A DNA stretch of 11,260 bases from Pyrobaculum sp. (GTDB lineage: Archaea; Thermoproteota; Thermoprotei; Thermoproteales; Thermoproteaceae): contig WYEI01000161.1 of NCBI GenBank assembly GCA_009903905.1, positions 1 through 11,260 of the forward strand, written 5' to 3'. The notes beneath the pieces are model-generated. The model made no database searches. It was not told where the DNA came from and was given only the letters and a program-made list of their open reading frames with translations. Shown here piece by piece: positions 1 through 6,351 of this stretch. Within the stretch, counting starts at the first letter, position 1. Each line of letters begins with the position of its first letter. Position numbers and translations under genes: made by a program.

Positions 1-2
1 TA

Positions 3-74
3 CATATATACGTCGCCGCTTCAGCGGGAAGAACAGACACCGTAGCGGCTGTTGATAACTGGGCCGTGGCGTAG
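3..74 (+). CDS. C-terminal tail of a truncated plus-strand gene, unidentified
   Basis: An open frame enters from the left edge and stops with TAG at 72-74. It encodes about 23 residues, with the tail reading VAASAGRTDTVAAVDNWAVA. Composition and GC-rich wobble positions resemble the neighbouring real genes better than the other two frames, which stop at 45 and 55. If real, it converges on the triosephosphate isomerase gene with a 76-base gap (75-150). I see no gene, tRNA or strong terminator in that gap, only short T runs. The family cannot be recognised from so short a tail, and the call rests only on frame openness and composition. Confidence 0.35.
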   Translation, partial: HIYVAASAGRTDTVAAVDNWAVA

Positions 75-150
75 TACGTTAAGCATTTGAACCTCGACGG
101 GATTTTACTTCTGGATGCGCCGGGCTCGATGTCGCCCTGTGATTTTCAAA

Positions 151-828
151 CTACGCGGTTGCGAGCGGTTTCGCGAGTTCCATTATCTTCTGGTAGTGGT
201 CTTTGGCCTTCACCGCCGCGCTTGCCAGTAGAACTCCCTTAGTGCCCAGCCTAAGCGCCGCCTCCACGTCTTCTCCCGACTCTATGCCGGCTCCCGTGAT
301 TACGGCCACGTCTGGGAAGTGTGTAGAGACGAGGCGCACCGTCTCCACAACCGTCTCCGGCTTGTACTTCGACACGGCCCTGCCGGTGCCTATCAGCTCC
401 GGCGGCTCCACCGCCACGGCGTGTGGGCCCAGCGCTGCGGCGGCTAGGCTCGTCTTGGGATCCGGGGCACACGTCACCACGTCTAGGCCAGCCGCCTTCG
501 CCCGGGCCACGAGCTTGGCTAGGTCGTTGAGCCTGAGGGGGGCCTCGCTGTGGTTCAGGATTACGCCGGAGGCGCCGGCGGCTTTGATGTTGTCCACGGC
601 CACGTGGGAGGTATATGCGCCGGGTGCCTCCACGTCGGCCCCCTGGGCGTAGACCGGGATCTCCACCGACTGCGCCACCAGCGCCAGCTCGAGGTGGTTA
701 GGCGCCACCGCTATGTTTACGCCGAGCTCTCTCGCCACCTTTTCGGCGGCTTTCGCCACCTCCACGGCCCTGCGCCCCGCGGCTTCGCCGTAGGCCTTGA
801 AGTTTATCACCAGGATTGGTAGCTTCAT
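151..828 (-). CDS. tpiA: Triosephosphate isomerase, archaeal type
   Basis: This cytosolic enzyme interconverts dihydroxyacetone phosphate and glyceraldehyde 3-phosphate in glycolysis and gluconeogenesis. The 225-residue length is typical of the compact archaeal form; bacterial and eukaryotic enzymes have about 250. The family residues are in place: Asn9 and Lys11 in INFKAYGE, electrophilic His93 in ILNHSE, catalytic base Glu141 in [10 protein letters not shown] with the phosphate-loop GTG at 147-149, and the phosphate-binding segments ITGAGI (177-182) and LLASAAV (200-206). The ATG at 828 is supported by an A/T-rich box (846-855) about 23 bases upstream, which implies a leaderless transcript. 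The membrane-protein gene upstream on the same strand ends 60 bases away, so tpiA is probably its own transcription unit. The identification is secure. Confidence 0.97.
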   Translation of the reverse strand: MKLPILVINFKAYGEAAGRRAVEVAKAAEKVARELGVNIAVAPNHLELALVAQSVEIPVYAQGADVEAPGAYTSHVAVDNIKAAGASGVILNHSEAPLRLNDLAKLVARAKAAGLDVVTCAPDPKTSLAAAALGPHAVAVEPPELIGTGRAVSKYKPETVVETVRLVSTHFPDVAVITGAGIESGEDVEAALRLGTKGVLLASAAVKAKDHYQKIMELAKPLATA

Positions 829-845
829 GACGAACAGTTGGCCAG

Positions 846-855
846 GTATTAAAAG
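846..855 (-). promoter_or_regulatory. TATA-box promoter of tpiA
   Basis: On the minus strand this reads CTTTTAATAC. It is centred about 23 bases before the tpiA ATG, the spacing expected when transcription starts at the start codon. Confidence 0.6.
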
Positions 856-888
856 GAAACGTGTTGAACCTGGTGTACCTAGGTCAAC

Positions 889-1218
889 TTAACCTCTCTT
901 GACGAGGGCGAGCAACGCCAAGACAGCCACCACCAGTAGGTAGATAAACAGCGGAACATGTTCGACGGCGAGTCTGCCGAACCCCTCAACGGGTGACCAC
1001 AAAGTGCGGGACACTCTGCCGGCGTTGAAGGCCGCAAATAGGAGAAGTGCGGCGTAGACGCCGCGGCTCGGTCTCCGCATCACCGCCCAGGCAAACGCCC
1101 CGTAAGCCACGGCCAGCACCACGTTTTCAGCCACCAAGAGAGGGGGGAGACCCACGAAGTTTATGCCGAGGTACCCCACCGCGAGTAACAAGAGGAGTGC
1201 GGCTAGGATCTTTTCCAT
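889..1218 (-). CDS. Small multi-pass membrane protein, unknown function
   Basis: This 109-residue, strongly hydrophobic protein has about four predicted membrane segments: roughly residues 3-23, 26-47, 53-68 and 88-106. Short basic loops (MRRPSRG at 47-53, and Arg68/Arg71) separate them, and the C-terminus is LVKRG. I see no signal-peptide cleavage motif, cofactor motif or catalytic motif, and I do not recognise the family. It lies 23 bases downstream of the aconitase stop on the same strand, so it could be read through from aconitase. It also has a candidate TATA box of its own (1239-1250) that overlaps the aconitase stop codon. A membrane function is inferred only from hydropathy; nothing links it to aconitase beyond position. 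Confidence 0.75.
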   Translation of the reverse strand: MEKILAALLLLLAVGYLGINFVGLPPLLVAENVVLAVAYGAFAWAVMRRPSRGVYAALLLFAAFNAGRVSRTLWSPVEGFGRLAVEHVPLFIYLLVVAVLALLALVKRG

Positions 1219-1238
1219 GGGGGAAGAGAAATGAGCTG

Positions 1239-1250
1239 AAGTTAAGTTTT
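1239..1250 (-). promoter_or_regulatory. Candidate TATA box for the 109-residue membrane protein
   Basis: The minus-strand sequence AAAACTTAAC is centred about 25 bases before the ATG at 1218. It overlaps the TAA stop of the aconitase gene (1242-1244), so the promoter is embedded in the end of the preceding gene. Confidence 0.4.
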
Positions 1251-3869
1251 TTGTAGAAGTTTTTTCAGCACGTAGGGCAGGATGCCGCCGTGTTTGATGT
1301 ACTCCACCTCCGCCCAGGTGTATATGGCGAGTTTTGCCTTCACCTCGTGGACGCGCCCGTCTTTCCTGTGTATCTTAATTGTCACCTCCTTCCCCGGCGC
1401 CAACCCCTCCGAAAGCCCCACTATGTCGAAGATCTCCGACCCGTCTAGGTTGAGGCTGTCGACGGTGACGCCGGGCGGTAGCTGGATTGGTATTATGCCG
1501 ACCATGGTGAGGTTTGACCTGTGTATCCTCTCGAAGCTCTCAGCGATGACGGCCTTGACGCCGAGGAGCTTCGGCCCCTTGGCGGCCCAGTCGCGGCTGG
1601 AGCCGGCGCCGTAGTTTTTGCCGGCCAGCACAATCACGGGGGTGCCCTCCTTCTTGTAGGCCTCGGCGGCCTCGTAGATCGTCATCGTCTTGCCCTCGGG
1701 GAACTTTATGGTGAGTCCGCCGTCTAGGTTGCCGATCTTGTTTTTGTACCCCTTGCTGGAGAAGGTGCCGCGCACCATCACCTGCCAGTTGCCCCGCCTG
1801 GCGCCGAAGGTGTTGAACTCCGATGGTTTCACGCCCAGCGACTGCAGGTACTGCCCGGCGGGGTTGTCCTTGGTTATGTTGCCCGCGGGTGATATGTGGT
1901 CAGTGGTTATGCTGTCTCCAAGTATAAGCAGAGGCTTGGCGCCTGCTATGTCGCCTATCTTCACCTCGCCCTCAAACAGCGGCGACGGCTGGATGTAGGT
2001 GTCGTCGGGTCTCCAGGAGTACAGCTGTCCGGTGGGCGCCTCCAGGGCTTGCCACTCGGGCACAAGCTCGCCGACTTTGCTGTATTTCTCAACGTAGATC
2101 CTGGGGTCTACCCACTCCTCCACTACCCGGTTGACCTCCTCCGGCTTCGGCCAGAGGTCTCTGAGGTAGACCGGCTTGCCGTCCTGCGTATATGCGACGG
2201 GCTCCACCTCTATGTTTTTGGTGACGGTCCCAGCCAGGGCGTAGGCAACCACCAGCGGCGGCGACGCCAGGTAGGCCGCGCGCACGTCTGGGTGCACCCT
2301 AGCTTCGAAGTTTCTGTTGCCGGAGAGCACCGCGGCGGCGAGTATGTCGTGTTCCTTAATCGCCTTGGCGACGGGCTCGGGCAGAGGACCCGAGTTGCCT
2401 ATGCAGGTGGTGCAACCAAACGCCGCTACGTGGAAGCCCAGCTCGTCAAGGTACTTCTGCAAGCCGCTTCTCTCAAGTATCTCGGCGGCCGCCCTGGAGC
2501 CCGGGGCGAAGCTGGTCTTGACGTAGGGAGGCGGCCTTATCCCCAGCTCGGCGGCTCTCTTGGCGAGCAACGCGGCTGTGACGAGGAGGTACGGGTTGTT
2601 TGTATTTGTGCAACTGGTGATAGCCGCGATGACTACGTCTCCATCTCCAAACTGTGTCTTCTTCCCGTCGATTTCTATCTCGACGACTTTTCTAGCCGTC
2701 CGCTTCTTCCTCTCCTGGAGGAAGCTGTGGAAGCTCTTCGGCGCCTCCGCCAGCGTCCTCCTCTGCCAAGGCAGGGTGGGGCCGGCCACGTTGCGCTCCA
2801 CTGCGGAGAGGTCGAACTCAACGACTTGGCTGTACTCAGCCCCCTCGACCCCGCCGAAGACTCCCTGTAGCTCGTAGTACATCCTCACCAGCGCGATGAG
2901 GTCCTCCGGCCTGCCGGTGGCTCTTAGGTACGACAAGGTGTTTTCGTCCACGGGGAAGAGGCCGGTGGTTGAGCCGTACTCCGGCGCCATGTTGGCAATG
3001 GTGGCGCGGTCGGGCACAGAAAGCTTTTTGACCCCCTCGCCGAAGAACTCCACGAAGGCGTCGACGACGTCTACCTTGCGTAGGAACTCAGTGACTGCAA
3101 GGACAATGTCCGTGGCGGTGACGCCGGGTCTCGGTTCGCCGTAGAGATGGACGCCGACTACCCTCGGCACTTTGATGGTGATGGGCTCGCCCAGCATGGC
3201 GGCCTCCGCCTCCACGCCGCCGACGCCCCAGCCCACCACGCCGAGGCCGTTTATCATGGTCGTGTGGCTGTCCATGCCGACGAGGGTTTCGAAGAACGCC
3301 AAGTCGCCGTCTGTCATCACAACCTTCGCCAGATACTCGAGGTTCACCTGGTGGATGATCCCTGTCCCCGGCGGAAACACGGTGAGGTTTTTAAAGGCCC
3401 GCTGGGCCCACTTGAGGAAGCGGTACCTTTCCCTGTTCCGCTGGATTTCCAGCTCTAGGTTCCTCCTGAGCGCATCTGGCGACGCCCAGAAGTCGATCTG
3501 CACCGAGTGGTCGATGATCAGATCCACGGGGACCTGCGGGTTTATGATTGACGGGTCCTTCCCCATCTTGATGGCGATGTCCCGCATGGTGGCTAAATCC
3601 ACCACGGCCGGGACGCCGGTGTAGTCTTGCATCACGACCCTGGAGATCTTTATGGCGACCTCCCCCTCAGGCGCCTTGGGGTTCCACCTCGCCAACCTCT
3701 CCAGGTGGTCTTTGGTTATGTCCCGCCCGTTGAGGTTCCGCATGACGTTTTCAAGCAACACCTTGATGGAGTACGGGAGCTTACCGACGTCGTATCCCTC
3801 CCTTTCGAGCGCCTTTAAGCTGTAGAAACGATACGTCTTGTTGCCAACTGTAAACTTCTCTACTTGCAT
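1242..3869 (-). CDS. acnA: Aconitate hydratase (aconitase A / IRP-like)
   Basis: This enzyme isomerises citrate and isocitrate through cis-aconitate with a [4Fe-4S] cluster, in the TCA cycle and related archaeal carbon cycles. From the ATG at 3869 the protein has 875 residues, normal for the AcnA/IRP1 family. Visible motifs are GMDSHTT (198-204), the cluster cysteines Cys420 in SCTNTNNP and Cys486 and Cys489 in GCTTCIGNSG, then GDSITTDHISPAG (651-663) of the swivelling C-terminal domain, and YGAGSSRDWAAKGP (753-766) with the substrate-binding Arg. A TTG at 3887 would add six residues (MVGATS). The TATA box overlaps that TTG and sits 23 bases before the ATG, so the ATG is preferred. No frameshift or missing catalytic residue is seen. 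Family assignment is certain; a 2-methylcitrate-type side activity cannot be excluded. Confidence 0.97.
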   Translation of the reverse strand: MQVEKFTVGNKTYRFYSLKALEREGYDVGKLPYSIKVLLENVMRNLNGRDITKDHLERLARWNPKAPEGEVAIKISRVVMQDYTGVPAVVDLATMRDIAIKMGKDPSIINPQVPVDLIIDHSVQIDFWASPDALRRNLELEIQRNRERYRFLKWAQRAFKNLTVFPPGTGIIHQVNLEYLAKVVMTDGDLAFFETLVGMDSHTTMINGLGVVGWGVGGVEAEAAMLGEPITIKVPRVVGVHLYGEPRPGVTATDIVLAVTEFLRKVDVVDAFVEFFGEGVKKLSVPDRATIANMAPEYGSTTGLFPVDENTLSYLRATGRPEDLIALVRMYYELQGVFGGVEGAEYSQVVEFDLSAVERNVAGPTLPWQRRTLAEAPKSFHSFLQERKKRTARKVVEIEIDGKKTQFGDGDVVIAAITSCTNTNNPYLLVTAALLAKRAAELGIRPPPYVKTSFAPGSRAAAEILERSGLQKYLDELGFHVAAFGCTTCIGNSGPLPEPVAKAIKEHDILAAAVLSGNRNFEARVHPDVRAAYLASPPLVVAYALAGTVTKNIEVEPVAYTQDGKPVYLRDLWPKPEEVNRVVEEWVDPRIYVEKYSKVGELVPEWQALEAPTGQLYSWRPDDTYIQPSPLFEGEVKIGDIAGAKPLLILGDSITTDHISPAGNITKDNPAGQYLQSLGVKPSEFNTFGARRGNWQVMVRGTFSSKGYKNKIGNLDGGLTIKFPEGKTMTIYEAAEAYKKEGTPVIVLAGKNYGAGSSRDWAAKGPKLLGVKAVIAESFERIHRSNLTMVGIIPIQLPPGVTVDSLNLDGSEIFDIVGLSEGLAPGKEVTIKIHRKDGRVHEVKAKLAIYTWAEVEYIKHGGILPYVLKKLLQKT

Positions 3870-3885
3870 TGACGTGGCACCGACC

Positions 3886-3897
3886 AAAATTAAAATA
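3886..3897 (-). promoter_or_regulatory. TATA-box promoter of aconitase
   Basis: The minus strand reads TATTTTAATTTT, centred about 23 bases before the ATG at 3869. This implies leaderless transcription from that ATG and places the upstream TTG at 3887 inside the promoter. Confidence 0.65.
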
Positions 3898-3921
3898 GTT
3901 TATTTGACGGCGAGACTTACA

Positions 3922-4122
3922 TCACTTCTGCAACTGCCTAAACCCGCCCGCGTTGTGCCTCACCACAGCCTCCCTCACGGCCCTAGCGCTACCCGCCGCA
4001 ATCACCGAGGCGTTGTCTAGCTGAAAAACTGCGCCGCAGTATGGGCATTGATGCCTCCTCGCGTCGGCCCTGGCGCCGCTCGCCTTTCCGCACCTGGGAC
4101 ACACAACGGCTACGTACCGCAT
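3922..4122 (-). CDS. Zinc-ribbon miniprotein, DUF1922-like
   Basis: This 66-residue protein starts MRYVAVVCPRCGK and has two CxxC pairs (Cys8/Cys11 and Cys26/Cys29), followed by a short helical C-terminus (about residues 45-57). The pattern resembles the small archaeal DUF1922 zinc ribbons. The zinc site is clear; the family name is a likely match from memory. The open frame extends 22 codons further upstream, but those codons lie inside the preceding gene. The ATG at 4122 overlaps the preceding TGA by one base (TGATG), which is typical of translational coupling, so it is the better start. The two proteins are probably made together from the promoter at 4701-4712. The partner could be nucleic acid or another protein; nothing in the sequence decides. 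Confidence 0.85.
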   Translation of the reverse strand: MRYVAVVCPRCGKASGARADARRHQCPYCGAVFQLDNASVIAAGSARAVREAVVRHNAGGFRQLQK

Positions 4123-4682
4123 CAATACCTTGCGCGGAGGATGCGTTTTAATTTTTTCAAAGCTTCCCCCAAGTCGTAAGACGCGCAACGGTACCTCGCA
4201 AGCAAAAGCTCCACGCCGCCTCTGGGCTCGGGGCCGTGCCTAGCCTCAGTCACGAAGAGCAGACCTCTGTGTTTCACAACTGCGTAGTTCCTCCGCAGAC
4301 TGATCCTTCCAAACGTCTTGACGGAGGGGATATGTATTGCTATGTATTCAGCCGGCGGAAAAACCGGCGCGATGGGCTCGACGCAGACGTCCACCCTCTC
4401 CACCGGCACGTCGTAGGCCAGCGGCGGCGGCCTGGGATGAGACACGGGGGCGCAGATGGAGACATCCGCCGGTAGATGGGCCCCCCGCCACTCCACAAGA
4501 AGCATCCCAAGGCTTGGTAGCTCCGCCTCGGGGCACATGACGGCCTCCCAATCCCTCTCTAGCAAAGTCCTCACTTCTTGACGAGCCTCAGCCAGCCAGC
4601 TCTTGATGGAGGTCGGCGCGGGGAGGTCGAACCGGTACTTAACACGCCTCTGCAGAAGACCCTGCACATACGCCCGCCTCAC
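4122..4682 (-). CDS. Unknown 186-residue protein coupled to the zinc ribbon
   Basis: I do not recognise this family. From GTG at 4682 the protein begins MRRAYVQGLLQRRVKYRFDL, with a basic N-terminus. A helical acidic/basic stretch follows (SWLAEARQEVRTLLERDWEAV), then a proline-rich middle (residues about 70-110), a beta-like segment (PPAEYIAIHIPSVKTFGRIS), and a basic C-terminal helix (EALKKLKRILRARY). The longest frame starts at a TTG at 4700, but the only TATA box (4701-4712) directly abuts that TTG. Transcription should start near 4682, exactly at the GTG, so six residues are removed. There are no membrane segments. The gene is coupled to the downstream zinc ribbon through TGATG. It shares its TATA box divergently with the Glu-rich microprotein. 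Confidence 0.8.
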   Translation of the reverse strand: MRRAYVQGLLQRRVKYRFDLPAPTSIKSWLAEARQEVRTLLERDWEAVMCPEAELPSLGMLLVEWRGAHLPADVSICAPVSHPRPPPLAYDVPVERVDVCVEPIAPVFPPAEYIAIHIPSVKTFGRISLRRNYAVVKHRGLLFVTEARHGPEPRGGVELLLARYRCASYDLGEALKKLKRILRARY

Positions 4683-4700
4683 CGGCGTTTTGCGGCTCAA

Positions 4701-4712
4701 TATTTATAAAAT
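4701..4712. promoter_or_regulatory. Single near-palindromic TATA box serving two divergent genes
   Basis: The sequence TATTTATAAAAT reads as a good archaeal TATA box on both strands. Its centre (about 4706) is 24 bases from the GTG at 4682 on the minus strand and 25 bases from the ATG at 4731 on the plus strand. Both are leaderless distances. No second A/T-rich box lies between the two starts, so one site apparently positions TBP for both directions. Confidence 0.7.
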
Positions 4713-4730
4713 CAAGCTTTCGGGGGGCCT

Positions 4731-4826
4731 ATGCCGATTTGGTACTACCGGGAAGAGGAGGAGTGGGAAGAGGAGGAGCTCTGGGAGGAGTTTGAGGAAG
4801 AGTGGGAGGAGGAAGAGGAGTGGTAA
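4731..4826 (+). CDS. Glutamate/tryptophan-rich 31-residue microprotein
   Basis: The ATG at 4731 opens a short frame ending with TAA at 4824-4826. The product has 31 residues: 18 Glu (58%), 5 Trp, 2 Tyr and 1 Phe, with only one basic residue (Arg7). It starts MPIWYYREEEEW and ends EEEEEW. The aromatics Trp18, Phe21 and Trp25 are spaced i, i+3, i+7, so a single amphipathic helix with one aromatic stripe is possible. Support for translation is the TATA box 25 bases upstream, the in-frame ATG at the expected transcription start, and T runs immediately after the stop. I know no family with this composition. Alternatively the purine-rich stretch is a non-coding low-complexity tract. Function is unknown; possibilities such as nucleic-acid mimicry or cation/polyamine binding are speculation from charge alone. 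Confidence 0.6.
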   Translation: MPIWYYREEEEWEEEELWEEFEEEWEEEEEW

Positions 4827-4827
4827 A

Positions 4828-4868
4828 CTTTTTCAAAAGTCTCCCATTTTATCTCTTTATATTTTTCC
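4828..4868 (+). terminator. T-rich probable terminator after the microprotein
   Basis: Two five-T runs (4829-4833 and 4862-4866) lie in A/T-rich sequence directly after the microprotein stop, matching the oligo-T termination signals of archaea. The rest of the gap to the decarboxylase (to 4944) holds no gene that I can support. Confidence 0.4.
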
Positions 4869-4944
4869 AGGGGTTTTCCAATATTTTAACAAGTAGGGTA
4901 TGTGCAGGTACAAAGCTGTAGTATAAGGGTTTTTGGGGGTTAAG

Positions 4945-4953
4945 TTTTTAAAC
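4945..4953 (+). promoter_or_regulatory. TATA-box promoter of speH
   Basis: The box TTTTTAAAC is centred 25 bases before the ATG at 4974. The leader between them is too short for a separate ribosome-binding site, so a leaderless transcript is likely. Confidence 0.65.
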
Positions 4954-4973
4954 TGCGGAAATACGCATAACCC

Positions 4974-5354
4974 ATGGCGGGGGGCGTGGGGGGTGGCAGG
5001 GTGGTAGTCGGGAGACACGTCTACGGCAACCTATACGGGTGCGACCAGGAGGTGTTGAGAGACGAGGCGGCGCTGATAACAATCGTTAAGGAGGCGGTCA
5101 AGGTCGCCAACGCCATATTGCTCTCCATAGGCTCGTACAGGTTCGGCCCAGAGGGCGGCCTCACGGTGTTCGCCGTGGTGGCGGAGAGCCACATCTCCAT
5201 CCACACATGGCCGGAGCACGGCTTCGCCACAGTTGATGTATATACCTGTGGCGACCACACGGACCCCAAGGCGGCTTTTGACTATATAGCGTCTAGGCTT
5301 AGGCCTAAGAAGGTGGAGGCTTTCTTCGGCGACAGGTCGATGTACGGTGAGTAG
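4974..5354 (+). CDS. speH: Pyruvoyl-dependent S-adenosylmethionine (or arginine) decarboxylase proenzyme
   Basis: This small 126-residue proenzyme cleaves itself to form a pyruvoyl cofactor and acts in polyamine synthesis in the cytosol. The cleavage motif is AESHISIHTWPE, with cleavage expected between Glu71 and Ser72. His77 and Cys92 (in YTCGDH) keep the +5 and +20 spacing from the serine seen in the Thermotoga enzyme (Ser63, His68, Cys83). The N-terminus is a short glycine-rich stretch before VVGRHVYGNLYGCD. Crenarchaea also carry an arginine decarboxylase that evolved from this family, known in Sulfolobus, and the cleavage core does not separate the two. The YGCD and ISIHTWPEHGFATVDVYTCGDH segments look closer to the S-adenosylmethionine enzyme as I remember it. 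The family is certain, the substrate only likely. The gene has its own promoter. Confidence 0.93.
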   Translation: MAGGVGGGRVVVGRHVYGNLYGCDQEVLRDEAALITIVKEAVKVANAILLSIGSYRFGPEGGLTVFAVVAESHISIHTWPEHGFATVDVYTCGDHTDPKAAFDYIASRLRPKKVEAFFGDRSMYGE

Positions 5355-5365
5355 ATTTTTAAATT
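5355..5365 (+). promoter_or_regulatory. TATA-box promoter of the hexuloisomerase gene
   Basis: The sequence ATTTTTAAATT directly follows the speH stop codon and is centred 23 bases before the ATG at 5383. A second A/T-rich stretch (5364-5374) is only about 14 bases from the ATG, too close for normal spacing. Confidence 0.6.
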
Positions 5366-5382
5366 AATATTTTTCAAGTCAC

Positions 5383-5991
5383 ATGGTTACATACTTTAAA
5401 CAAGCCTACCTAGAAATTGCTACTTTTATATTCCGTGCCTTAGATACTATAAAGCTTGAGGAGATCGAGAAATTTGTCGAAACTATAGAGGAGATATACC
5501 GAGCGAACAAGAAGATCTTGGTTGTTGGGGTTGGGAGGAGCGGGCTAGTGGGCCGTGCCTTCGCCATGAGGCTTAGGCATCTTGGCGCTAGATCGTACGT
5601 TGTTGGCGAAACCATAACGCCCTCAGTAGAGGAGGGCGACCTGCTGGTGGCTATTTCGGGGAGCGGCTCCACGCAGATTGTTGTTGCGGCGGCTGAGGCG
5701 GCTAAGAGGATGAAGGCCAAGGTCGCCGCCATCACGACTTACTACGACTCGCCGCTGGGCCGCCTGGCAGATCTGGTGGTCTTCGTGCCGGGGAGGACGA
5801 AGCTTGCGTCTATGGACGACTACTTCGCCCGCCAGATACTGGGGATCCACGAGCCGCTCTCGCCGCTGGGCACGCTTTTTGAAGACACGTCGATGGTGGT
5901 CTTAGACGCCGTGGTTGCGGAGCTTATGAAGCGGCTTGGTAAAAACGAGAGCGAGCTGGCTAGGCGGCATGCCAACATAGAGGTGCCGTAG
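5383..5991 (+). CDS. hxlB: 6-phospho-3-hexuloisomerase
   Basis: This SIS-domain isomerase interconverts D-arabino-hex-3-ulose 6-phosphate and fructose 6-phosphate. With hexulose-phosphate synthase it runs the ribulose monophosphate pathway, used by many archaea to make ribulose 5-phosphate in place of the oxidative pentose pathway. The 202-residue protein shows the SIS phosphate-sugar motifs [14 protein letters not shown] (47-60) and [11 protein letters not shown] (87-97), the subfamily segment [11 protein letters not shown] (161-171), and the diagnostic C-terminus RRHANIE (194-200). It is a stand-alone isomerase, not fused to the synthase, and no synthase gene is in the window. The first codons are more A/T-rich than the rest. 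The ATG is set by the upstream TATA box. A generic SIS sugar isomerase is the only alternative and is unlikely. Confidence 0.94.
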   Translation: MVTYFKQAYLEIATFIFRALDTIKLEEIEKFVETIEEIYRANKKILVVGVGRSGLVGRAFAMRLRHLGARSYVVGETITPSVEEGDLLVAISGSGSTQIVVAAAEAAKRMKAKVAAITTYYDSPLGRLADLVVFVPGRTKLASMDDYFARQILGIHEPLSPLGTLFEDTSMVVLDAVVAELMKRLGKNESELARRHANIEVP

Positions 5992-6070
5992 TCAGTTTTG
6001 TCACCACCGCTCACTCATCGCCACACACCTGCCCTCATCAGCACGTCTCTCGACGTCTCTGTTTATTAGT

Positions 6071-6286
6071 TTATCTCCCCCTCAGCGTGGGGAAGTCGTC
6101 ATCGCTTTCCTTCAGCGCCTCTTGATACCCGGGGTCGCTGAGGAGCTCCCTCAACGCCTGCTTTATCAGGTGGCTCCTGCTCTTGAAGAGCCCCTTCTCG
6201 ACGAGTTTGTCAATCCTCAGCATAACCTCGGTGGGTAGCCTGATGGCGACCCGCTCCAGAGGCACCTTGCTTCTTCTCCGAGGCAT
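6071..6286 (-). CDS. Ribbon-helix-helix (CopG-type) transcriptional regulator
   Basis: This 71-residue basic protein has the ribbon-helix-helix layout: a positively charged N-terminus (MPRRRSK), the DNA-contacting beta strand ERVAIRLP (11-18), helix A (TEVMLRIDKLVEKG), and helix B after SRSH (HLIKQALRELL, 39-49). An acidic tail (ESDDDF) follows. Such proteins bind DNA as dimers through the paired strands. No partner toxin gene is adjacent, so an antitoxin role is not supported. It is divergent from the 238-residue/ubiX unit across 65 bases. A repeated 8-mer covers both TATA boxes there, so regulation of itself and that unit is a reasonable inference. The effector and true targets are unknown. 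Confidence 0.88.
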   Translation of the reverse strand: MPRRRSKVPLERVAIRLPTEVMLRIDKLVEKGLFKSRSHLIKQALRELLSDPGYQEALKESDDDFPTLRGR

Positions 6287-6303
6287 GTCACAGCTTCGTT
6301 GGG

Positions 6304-6329
6304 AGGTTTTATGTATGACGTAGGTTTTA
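6304..6329. promoter_or_regulatory. Divergent promoter region with a directly repeated AGGTTTTA
   Basis: AGGTTTTA occurs at 6304-6311 and again at 6322-6329, 18 bases apart. The first copy lies on the minus-strand TATA box of the regulator (centre about 24 bases from its ATG). The second lies on the plus-strand TATA box (TTTTAATA) of the 238-residue gene, 23 bases from its GTG at 6352. The TATA assignments rest on spacing. A role of the repeat as operator for the ribbon-helix-helix protein is inference. Confidence 0.5.
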
Positions 6330-6351
6330 ATATTGGAGTTAACTAGAGCCC

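Noticed and set aside
61..137. Possible tRNA after the truncated gene (starts GGGCC, ends CGCCC)
   Set aside because: The ends do not pair as a seven-base acceptor stem, and no TTC-type T loop or anticodon arm can be drawn.
1896..2870. 324-residue plus-strand open frame inside aconitase
   Set aside because: It is antisense to well-conserved aconitase codons. Long antisense frames are expected in GC-rich genes, and the translation matches no fold.
4603..4896. 97-residue plus-strand frame across the microprotein, rich in Lys/Arg/Ser
   Set aside because: It is the wrong-frame reading of the same purine tract. It starts inside the opposite-strand gene and ahead of the only promoter, so it is a shadow.
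4900..4926. Eight-codon frame MCRYKAVV with an A/T-rich box upstream
   Set aside because: Too short, and the box is under 20 bases from the ATG; no other support.
5992..6042. C/D-box sRNA on the minus strand (CTGATGA, GCGATGA and CTGA elements)
   Set aside because: There is no D' box between the two C-like boxes, and the distance from the second box to CTGA (about 19 bases) is too long for an archaeal guide. The elements are probably chance.
6043..6059. Short direct repeat ACGTCTCT in the gap after the hexuloisomerase gene
   Set aside because: Two adjacent 8-base copies only, with no spacing pattern or further units, so not an array or att site.
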